Assembly: GCA_947448685.1 (NCBI GenBank) | Contig: CANFOP010000009.1 | Coordinates: 1 to 32,611 of the forward strand | Source: Chitinophagaceae bacterium | GTDB lineage: Bacteria > Bacteroidota > Bacteroidia > Chitinophagales > Chitinophagaceae | DNA: 32,611 nt | Direction: 5' to 3' | Shown: positions 26,739 through 32,611 of the stretch, piece after piece | Layout of the letters: each line of letters starts with the position of its first letter | How positions within the stretch are numbered: the first letter of the stretch is position 1 | Position numbers and translations under genes: made by a program | The notes under the pieces: generated by a model | The model's input: only the letters and a program-made list of their open reading frames with translations | Databases searched by the model: none | What the model was told of the DNA's origin: nothing

Positions 26739-27233
26739 ATGGACTTATTATTACCACATGTAGGACTTATTTTTTGGACATTGCTTGCTTTTTTAATTGT
26801 ATTTTTTATCCTTAAAAAATTTGCATGGAAGCAGATTTTAGAGGGGTTAAATGAACGTGAGTCTACTATTGCGAATTCAATTGCTTCTGCAGAAAAAGTA
26901 AAACAGGAGATGACTCAGTTGAAAAGTGATAATGAGGCTCTTTTACAAAGTGCAAGAGAAGAAAGAGCAACTTTGCTTAAAGAAGCAAAAGACATCAAAG
27001 ATAAAATGATCAATGATGCAAAAGAAGAGGCCAAAAACCAAGCTGCTAAGATAATCGCAGATGCCAATGCATCTATTCATCATCAAAAAATGGCTGCATT
27101 AACTGACATCAAAAATCAAGTTGGAAAAATGGTGGTAGAAGTGAGTGAAAAAATTTTAAGAAGAGAGTTGTCTGATAAAGCACAACAAGAGTCTTACATC
27201 AATACGTTGACTGAAGAAATCAAATTGAATTAA
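26739..27233 (+). CDS. atpF: F0F1 ATP synthase subunit b
   Basis: Peripheral-stalk subunit, 164 residues. One membrane helix at the N terminus (LPHVGLIFWTLLAFLIVFFIL) is followed by a long charged coiled coil rich in Ala, Glu and Lys from about residue 35 to the end. KKFAWKQILEGLNERE just after the helix is typical of AtpF. It is the third gene of the operon and lies 85 bp after atpE, with the hairpin between them. atpH follows 18 bp later. Confidence 0.96.
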   Translation: MDLLLPHVGLIFWTLLAFLIVFFILKKFAWKQILEGLNERESTIANSIASAEKVKQEMTQLKSDNEALLQSAREERATLLKEAKDIKDKMINDAKEEAKNQAAKIIADANASIHHQKMAALTDIKNQVGKMVVEVSEKILRRELSDKAQQESYINTLTEEIKLN

Positions 27234-27251
27234 GCGAATAATATTTCACCG

Positions 27252-27815
27252 ATGACGAATCCAAGATTAGCAGGAAGATACGCAAAGAGTTTACTCGATT
27301 TATCTATTGAGAAAAATCAGTTGGAAGTTATTTATCAGGACATCCAATTTCTTTATGCAGTTTGCAAACAAAACCCGGATTTTGTCAGTATGTTGAAGAG
27401 TCCAGTAATTGGCTCTGATAAAAAAGAAAAAATAATAGAAGCGGTTGTAGCAGGAAAAGTCAATGAATTAACTGGCGCCTTCCTTAAACTTTTGGTCAAT
27501 AAAACAAGAGAATATAATTTACCTGAAATTATTACTGCATTCATACAACAATACAATAAATTAAATAACATTCATCAGGTAAAAATCACAACGGCTTATC
27601 CAATGAGTGAAACGTTGCAGAATGCGATTGTAAACAAAATCACCTCTACTACATCTGTAAAAAAGATTGTTCTTGAAACAGATGTAAAAGAAGCGTTAAT
27701 AGGTGGTTTTACGCTCGAGATGGACGGGAATTTAATAGATGCAAGTATTTTGAGAGATTTGAATGACGTTAAGAAGCAATTCAAAAACAACGAATACATT
27801 CACTCATTAAAATGA
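27252..27815 (+). CDS. atpH: F0F1 ATP synthase subunit delta
   Basis: Joins the peripheral stalk to the top of F1 (OSCP homologue). 187 residues. The helical N-terminal domain starts PRLAGRYAKSLLDLS, the family opening. The C-terminal domain ends with the usual strand pattern VLETDVKEALIGGFTLEMDGNLIDASI. In most bacteria atpA and atpG come next, but here the stop is followed by a terminator and a convergent kbl gene. Confidence 0.96.
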   Translation: MTNPRLAGRYAKSLLDLSIEKNQLEVIYQDIQFLYAVCKQNPDFVSMLKSPVIGSDKKEKIIEAVVAGKVNELTGAFLKLLVNKTREYNLPEIITAFIQQYNKLNNIHQVKITTAYPMSETLQNAIVNKITSTTSVKKIVLETDVKEALIGGFTLEMDGNLIDASILRDLNDVKKQFKNNEYIHSLK

Positions 27816-27842
27816 TTTTTGATTGATATTCATTAAAAGTTG

Positions 27843-27872
27843 AAAGCCTCCATTTATTTTGGAGGTTTTTTT
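27843..27872. terminator. intrinsic terminator after atpH
   Basis: CCTCCA (27847-27852) pairs with TGGAGG (27860-27865), extended by AAAG against TTTT, and followed by a seven-T run (27866-27872) that runs into the kbl stop codon. It ends the atp operon. On the minus strand the following CTTTCAACTTTT may let it serve kbl as well. Confidence 0.85.
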
Positions 27873-29058
27873 ATTTGATAACGCTTAATTCTTTCCCAAC
27901 TTTTATAAAAGCTTCAATCGCTTTTTCCAAATGATATGGTTCATGTGCAGCACTTAATTGAACGCGAATGCGCGCCTGTCCTTTTGCTACAACCGGGAAA
28001 AAGAAACCAATCACATAAATTCCTTCATCGAGTAGTTTTGCTGCGAATTGTTGTGCTAATACTGCATCATATAACATGATAGGAACAATTGGGTGGTCGC
28101 CTGGCTTGATATCAAACCCGGCTTCTGTCATTTTGTTTCTGAAATATTTTGTATTGTATTCAAGTTTGTCTCTGAGTTCAGTTGTTTCACTCAACATATT
28201 TAATACAGCAATGGAAGCTCCTACAATGCTGGGTGCCAATGTATTGCTAAACAAATAAGGCCTGCTTCTTTGGCGGAGCATTTCAATAACTTCTTTTTTT
28301 CCGGAAGTAAAACCTCCGCTGGCGCCCCCTAATGCTTTTCCTAAAGTTCCGGTAATGATATCAATTCGCCCCATCACATTTCTGTATTCATGAGTACCTC
28401 TGCCAGTTTTCCCAATGAATCCGGATGAATGACATTCATCTATCATTACTGCTGCATTGTATTTATCTGCCAATTCACAAATGGTATCGAGTTGTGCAAT
28501 GGTTCCATCCATACTGAAAGATCCGTCTGTAACAATAATCCTACTTCTTAAACCCGCTGATTCTTTCAACTTTTCTTCCAGGTCAGCCATATTATTATGT
28601 TCATATCTGTAACGCTGAGCTTTGCATAGACGAATCCCGTCAATGATGGATGCATGATTCAATGCATCACTGATAATTGCATCTTCTTCATTAAACAATG
28701 GCTCGAACACTCCGCCATTTGCGTCAAATGCGGCAGCATACAAAATGGTGTCTTCGGTCCCAAGAAAATCAGAAATTGATTTTTCAAGTTCTTTGTGTAT
28801 ATCCTGGGTGCCACAAATAAATCTTACGCTACTCATACCGTATCCTCTGTAATCAATATATTTTTTTGCTGCTTCCAAAACTTTTGGATGTGAGGAAAGC
28901 CCTAGGTAGTTATTGGCGCAAAAATTTAGAACTCTTTTCCCGTTGACATTGATTTCTGCCCCTTGTTCACTTGCTATTATTCGCTCATTTTTAAATAAAC
29001 CTGCTGCTGCAATTTCTTCCAATTCAGTTTTTATTCTGGTCGTCAAACTTTGATTCAT
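27871..29058 (-). CDS. kbl: glycine C-acetyltransferase (2-amino-3-ketobutyrate CoA ligase)
   Basis: PLP enzyme that cleaves 2-amino-3-ketobutyrate with CoA to glycine and acetyl-CoA in threonine breakdown. 395 residues, very like E. coli Kbl throughout: [48 protein letters not shown], and the PLP Lys241 in [12 protein letters not shown]. The SVRFICGTQ stretch distinguishes Kbl from the related serine palmitoyltransferase and BioF. No threonine dehydrogenase gene is adjacent. A -7 box lies just upstream at 29076-29083. Confidence 0.95.
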   Translation of the reverse strand: MNQSLTTRIKTELEEIAAAGLFKNERIIASEQGAEINVNGKRVLNFCANNYLGLSSHPKVLEAAKKYIDYRGYGMSSVRFICGTQDIHKELEKSISDFLGTEDTILYAAAFDANGGVFEPLFNEEDAIISDALNHASIIDGIRLCKAQRYRYEHNNMADLEEKLKESAGLRSRIIVTDGSFSMDGTIAQLDTICELADKYNAAVMIDECHSSGFIGKTGRGTHEYRNVMGRIDIITGTLGKALGGASGGFTSGKKEVIEMLRQRSRPYLFSNTLAPSIVGASIAVLNMLSETTELRDKLEYNTKYFRNKMTEAGFDIKPGDHPIVPIMLYDAVLAQQFAAKLLDEGIYVIGFFFPVVAKGQARIRVQLSAAHEPYHLEKAIEAFIKVGKELSVIK

Positions 29059-29075
29059 TTTTTATTATTTTTTTA

Positions 29076-29083
29076 CAAATCTA
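29076..29083 (-). promoter_or_regulatory. -7 box of kbl
   Basis: Minus-strand TAGATTTG matches TAnnTTTG, 17 nt before the kbl ATG at 29058. Confidence 0.5.
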
Positions 29084-29109
29084 ACAACTCAATGTGATTT
29101 TATAATAAG

Positions 29110-29117
29110 TAGATTTG
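29110..29117 (+). promoter_or_regulatory. candidate -7 box for the L,D-transpeptidase gene
   Basis: Plus-strand TAGATTTG matches TAnnTTTG. It is 180 nt before the GTG start, which would leave a long AT-rich leader, so it is less sure than the kbl box. Confidence 0.35.
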
Positions 29118-29297
29118 TATTGTTACAGTATTTTGAATGTATTGGAATATTACAGACAATTATGTGATAAAAAAATAGTTGAGAACCTCATTCATTAAAA
29201 AAAACAAGATAAACTCATTTAATATTTAGAATTAAAATAGTCAGTATTCAAAAAAGATACCATACCCGTTGAAAAATTTACCAATAAAATTAAGCAA

Positions 29298-29843
29298 GTG
29301 AAACCGATTATCATTTTATTTTTTTTAATTTCCGTTTCAATAATAATGGGTTTTAATACCCATCAATTTCACAATAAAAATATCATGCATTCTGTTTCAG
29401 ACACTTCCTATTACATTATAATAGACAAAAGTGATTATGAGCTGAGGGTTTATGATGAGGAAGGTTGGTATGCTACCTATCAGGTTGTATTTGGAAGCAA
29501 CAATCAGGGTGATAAAATGATGGCAGGAGATAAAAAAACTCCTATAGGGCATTACTCAGTATTACTTAAGAAAATTCATTCCAAATGGGGTCCGGAATTA
29601 TTATTGGATTATCCCAATAAAGAAGATTCGATTAAGTTTCAGCAAAGAAAAGCTTCACATTTGATTTCTAAAAATGCCAAGATTGGCAATGGAATAGCCA
29701 TACATGGTACAAGGCCACAGGAAGAATGGACTGTAGATAACAATTATAACTGGACAGATGGCTGCATTTCTTTAAAGTATTCGGAAATGAAAGATTTGTA
29801 CAGTTACATCAATGTAGGCACTCGAGTCACTATTCAGCCATAA
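29298..29843 (+). CDS. L,D-transpeptidase (YkuD domain)
   Basis: Periplasmic enzyme that makes 3-3 peptidoglycan crosslinks or attaches proteins to the wall. 181 residues from a GTG start. The signal peptide IIILFFLISVSIIMG begins right after it, which supports GTG over the later internal ATG. YkuD motifs are visible: IIDKSDYELRVYD at the domain start, KTPIGHYSV, IAIHGTRP with His136, and TDGCISLKYSEM with the catalytic Cys156. The domain fills the whole mature protein, as in short stand-alone members. Its 3' end overlaps the convergent queA stop by 14 bp. Confidence 0.93.
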   Translation: MKPIIILFFLISVSIIMGFNTHQFHNKNIMHSVSDTSYYIIIDKSDYELRVYDEEGWYATYQVVFGSNNQGDKMMAGDKKTPIGHYSVLLKKIHSKWGPELLLDYPNKEDSIKFQQRKASHLISKNAKIGNGIAIHGTRPQEEWTVDNNYNWTDGCISLKYSEMKDLYSYINVGTRVTIQP

Positions 29844-31059
29844 ACAGCAAACTGGCATCTCCGTAACTTAAAAACCTGAAATTATTTTCAATAGCATATT
29901 GATAACAGGATTTCCAATTTTCACCAATTGCTGCAGCAACCAAAAGCAATAGCGTGGATTGGGGTTGATGAAAATTTGTAATCAGCGCTTTTGCTATTTT
30001 AAATTTATAACCAGGTGTGATAAGAAGTTGTGTTTTTGTAAAAACTCTTTCGGCACCATTTCGTTCGAGCCATATTATCAATGCACTCAAGGCTTCTACA
30101 GCACTATATTTTTTTTCAATCAAATCATGGTCATATATGTCCCATTGTCCTAAAAATAGTTTTTCGGTGTTAGGGTCAATAATTGTTTTAACACCAAGCC
30201 AGTAAAGTGTTTCGATTGTACGTAAGCTGGTAGTACCTACGGCGGCAATCAAGCCATTATGATTAATGATGTTGGCGATTGTTTTCCTGTCGACATCTAT
30301 CCATTCTGCATGCATTTCATGATTTTTCATGGTAATGGATTTAACAGGCTTGAAAGTGCCCGCGCCTACATGCAATGTTACATATTCCGTCACTATATTT
30401 TTTTTACCAAGATCAGATAAAATTTTTTCTGAAAAATGCAAACCTGCTGTTGGTGCTGCTACCGATCCTTCCTGCTTTGCGTAGATAGTTTGATAGCGAC
30501 TCTGGTCGTTTTTTTCTGCCAACCTTTTAATATATGGTGGAAGTGGTATGTCTCCTGCTGCATCAATCATTTCAGCGAAGGTATAATGCAAAGGGTTCCA
30601 GCTGATTTCAACAACAAACCCTTCTGATAAAGGCTGGATGATTTTTGCCCTTAGTATTACCTCATCGTCATTTATTTTGATTTTTTTTTCAAGAAAATCT
30701 TCTTTCCATTTTGAAACACCTCCTATAAAACACTTCCATTTCACACTTCCGGTTTTTTTCATGATTACGGCATAATCATTATTTATCTCTGCCGGTTCCA
30801 GAAAAAAAACTTCTATTTTGCTTCCTGAAGATTTCTCAAAACGAACACGGGCATTGATGACTTTGCTGTTGTTGAAAACAAGTAATGTATCAGATGGAAG
30901 CCAGGTCGAAACATTTTTGAAAATATCTTCTGTAATAGTATTGTCTTTATAAATCAACAATTTGGACTCATCCCTGTTTGTTAATGGATGTAAAGCAATC
31001 CGATTGTCAGTCAAATCATATTGGTAATCGTTGATAGAAATCTCTTTGGGTGACTGCAT
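29830..31059 (-). CDS. queA: S-adenosylmethionine:tRNA ribosyltransferase-isomerase (QueA family)
   Basis: Transfers the ribosyl moiety of SAM to 7-aminomethyl-deazaguanine at tRNA position 34 to give epoxyqueuosine. Signature stretches are DLTDNRIALHP, DTLLVFNNSKVINARV, RYQTIYAKQEGSVAAPTAGLHF, HVGAGTFKPV and the C-terminal ITNFHQPQSTLLLLVAA. At 409 residues it is longer than E. coli QueA (356) and may be the longer paralogue that Bacteroidota often carry, so the symbol is at family level. It starts 5 bp after the acs stop, which implies one transcript. Confidence 0.88.
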   Translation of the reverse strand: MQSPKEISINDYQYDLTDNRIALHPLTNRDESKLLIYKDNTITEDIFKNVSTWLPSDTLLVFNNSKVINARVRFEKSSGSKIEVFFLEPAEINNDYAVIMKKTGSVKWKCFIGGVSKWKEDFLEKKIKINDDEVILRAKIIQPLSEGFVVEISWNPLHYTFAEMIDAAGDIPLPPYIKRLAEKNDQSRYQTIYAKQEGSVAAPTAGLHFSEKILSDLGKKNIVTEYVTLHVGAGTFKPVKSITMKNHEMHAEWIDVDRKTIANIINHNGLIAAVGTTSLRTIETLYWLGVKTIIDPNTEKLFLGQWDIYDHDLIEKKYSAVEALSALIIWLERNGAERVFTKTQLLITPGYKFKIAKALITNFHQPQSTLLLLVAAAIGENWKSCYQYAIENNFRFLSYGDASLLFMAE

Positions 31060-31064
31060 AATTA

Positions 31065-32611
31065 CTATTGTCTGTTCGATTTTATTTCTTCTACAATTAA
31101 TGGATCCAATAAAGTGCTGGTGTCACCTAAATTGTCGATGTCCCCTTCTGCAATTTTTCTTAGAATCCTTCTCATAATTTTTCCACTTCTTGTTTTTGGA
31201 AGTCCGGTTACAAACTGGATTTTATCCGGCTTCGCAATGGCTCCAATGATTTTAGCAACAGTTTGACAAATATCTTGTTTGGTGTGTTCTTCATCTGTAT
31301 GTATTCCATTGAAAATAACATAGGCATAAATTCCCTGACCTTTTATATCATGGGGGTACCCTACTATTGCGCTTTCCACTACACCTGTATGCATGTTGAT
31401 AGCATTTTCCAATTCTGCAGTACCTATTCGATGACCACTTACATTCAAAACATCATCTACTCTACCTGTAATCCTGTAATTTCCATCTTCATCTCTAAGA
31501 CATCCATCACCGGTAAAATATAAGTCAGGGTAAGTGGAAAAATAATTTATTCTGCATCTTTCATGATCACCATAAGTTGTTCGCAACATTCCGGGCCAAG
31601 GAAATTGAATACATAAATTTCCTGAAACGCCATTTCCTTTTATCTCTTGTCCTGATTCATCAACCAAAACAGGTTGTATTCCTGGCAGAGGTAAAGTTGC
31701 AAACCCCGGCTTTGAATGTGTTACACCTGCTAAATTTGAGATGAGCACTCCGCCCGTCTCTGTTTGCCACCAGGTATCTACAATAGGACATTTCTTCTTA
31801 CCAATATTTTCATTGTACCAATGCCATGCTTCTTCATTAATGGGCTCTCCAACTGTACCTAATACTTTTAAAGAACTTAAATTTTTTCCGTTAAATGGTT
31901 CATTTCCAAAACTCATCAAACTTCTGATTGCGGTTGGCGCTGTGTATAAAATATTAACGGAATGTTTATCTATTATATCCCAGAATCTTCCGGCATCCGG
32001 CCAGGTGGGAATTCCTTCAAACATCAGTGTTGTGGCGCCTGCACTCAAAGGTCCGTAAATTATATAACTATGTCCTGTTATCCAACCGATATCCGCAGTA
32101 CAGAAATGTATTTGTCCTTTTTGATATTGAAACACATTTACAAATGTATAGTTGGCCCATACCATGTAACCGGCACAAGTATGAACCACTCCCTTGGGCT
32201 TGCCTGTACTCCCTGAAGTATAAAGAATGAAGAGCATATCTTCTGCATCCATGCTTTCTGCGGGACATTCAGGATTTTGCTGATTTTCAACTTTTTTAAT
32301 TTCATCTTCCCACCAGCAGTCTCTCTGACTAATCATACTAACGGGAACGCCTGTATGCGTAAGTACAATTACTTTTCTTATTGATGAGCATGTCAATAAA
32401 GCCTCATCAATAATAGATTTTAATTGAATGATTTTATTTCCTCTAAAAGCCCCGTCAGCTGTAATAACCATACTGCACTGTGCATCTTGTATTCTATCAG
32501 AAATACTTTGGGCGCTAAATCCTCCAAAAACAACGGAATGTATTGCTCCAATTCTGGCACAAGCCAACACAGCAATTGCCAATTCAGGAACCATGGGCAT
32601 ATAAACGCATA
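31065..32611 (-). CDS. acs: acetyl-CoA synthetase, 5' end missing
   Basis: Converts acetate, ATP and CoA to acetyl-CoA via acetyl-AMP. The frame stays open to the right edge (CVYMPMVPELAIA reads through), so about 130 N-terminal residues are outside. The ATG at 32600 is internal. Motifs: the P-loop YTSGSTGKPKGVVH, the adenylate motif DTWWQTETGG, the hinge region YFTGDGCLRDEDGNYRITGRVDDV, and the C-terminal SGKIMRRILRKIA with the Lys that is regulated by acetylation in other Acs enzymes. WWQTETGG and IGAIHSVVFGGFSA favour acetate over other acyl substrates. queA follows 5 bp later. Confidence 0.96.
   Translation of the reverse strand, partial: CVYMPMVPELAIAVLACARIGAIHSVVFGGFSAQSISDRIQDAQCSMVITADGAFRGNKIIQLKSIIDEALLTCSSIRKVIVLTHTGVPVSMISQRDCWWEDEIKKVENQQNPECPAESMDAEDMLFILYTSGSTGKPKGVVHTCAGYMVWANYTFVNVFQYQKGQIHFCTADIGWITGHSYIIYGPLSAGATTLMFEGIPTWPDAGRFWDIIDKHSVNILYTAPTAIRSLMSFGNEPFNGKNLSSLKVLGTVGEPINEEAWHWYNENIGKKKCPIVDTWWQTETGGVLISNLAGVTHSKPGFATLPLPGIQPVLVDESGQEIKGNGVSGNLCIQFPWPGMLRTTYGDHERCRINYFSTYPDLYFTGDGCLRDEDGNYRITGRVDDVLNVSGHRIGTAELENAINMHTGVVESAIVGYPHDIKGQGIYAYVIFNGIHTDEEHTKQDICQTVAKIIGAIAKPDKIQFVTGLPKTRSGKIMRRILRKIAEGDIDNLGDTSTLLDPLIVEEIKSNRQ

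Larger units (their letters stand above)
29074..29119. repeat. 10-bp perfect inverted repeat spanning divergent promoters
   Basis: TACAAATCTA (29074-29083) and TAGATTTGTA (29110-29119) are exact reverse complements separated by 26 bp. Each arm contains a TAnnTTTG -7 box pointing outward, one toward kbl and one toward the L,D-transpeptidase gene. The symmetry may simply come from two promoters sharing TAGATTTG, or may be a regulator site. Confidence 0.6.

Noticed and set aside
27871-29058. Serine palmitoyltransferase, since Bacteroidota make sphingolipids from this PLP family
   Set aside because: The sequence follows Kbl closely, including [16 protein letters not shown] and [17 protein letters not shown].

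Overview
The window looks like a piece of chromosome from a low-GC member of the Bacteroidota, probably near the Chitinophagales. The assignment rests on several things in the sequence: a fused LpxC-FabZ gene next to lpxA, a group-II-type geranylgeranylglyceryl phosphate synthase, an ATP synthase subunit a with a signal peptide and periplasmic extension, an RprY-like orphan regulator, almost no Shine-Dalgarno sequences, and several upstream boxes matching the Bacteroidota -7 promoter element TAnnTTTG. No tRNA, rRNA, CRISPR array, insertion sequence or phage gene was seen. The window is almost fully coding; the longest gene-free stretch is about 240 bp.

Layout, left to right. Positions 1-2537 (+): outer-membrane lipid A start (lpxC/fabZ, cut by the window edge, then lpxA) and a lone ABC ATPase. 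2540-4202 (-): tsaE then alanine dehydrogenase. 4265-8295 (+): a copper-type P1B ATPase followed closely by recQ. 8451-10382 (-): a membrane LtaS/OpgB-like sulfatase-fold enzyme. 10463-12300 (+): a diheme cytochrome c peroxidase and an orphan OmpR-type regulator. 12303-14218 (-): ruvB and the GGGP synthase. 14319-18113 (+): arfB, an MbnP-like copper protein, its MbnH/MauG-like diheme partner, and a polysaccharide flippase; the first three genes overlap each other. 18213-19064 (+): a TM2 protein and a DUF2752 protein, separated by a clear terminator. 19145-20907 (-): a PhoB/PhoR-like two-component pair.

21118-25177 (+): a 736-residue secreted protein of unknown function whose C-terminal part reads like a caspase-fold (clan CD) cysteine peptidase, followed by an MsbA-type ABC exporter. 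25245-27815 (+): atpB-atpE-atpF-atpH, with a terminator-like hairpin between atpE and atpF and a strong terminator after atpH, so atpA and atpG are not in this operon. 27871-29058 (-): kbl. 29298-29843 (+): an L,D-transpeptidase. 29830-32611 (-): acs (cut by the window edge) and queA.

Most genes are core housekeeping. The parts most worth attention are the uncharacterised putative clan CD peptidase, the hairpin inside the atp operon and the truncated operon, the MbnP/MbnH pair coupled to arfB, the altered metal-site residue in the P-type ATPase, and several genes whose promoter box lies only 4-6 nt from the start codon, suggesting leaderless mRNAs.
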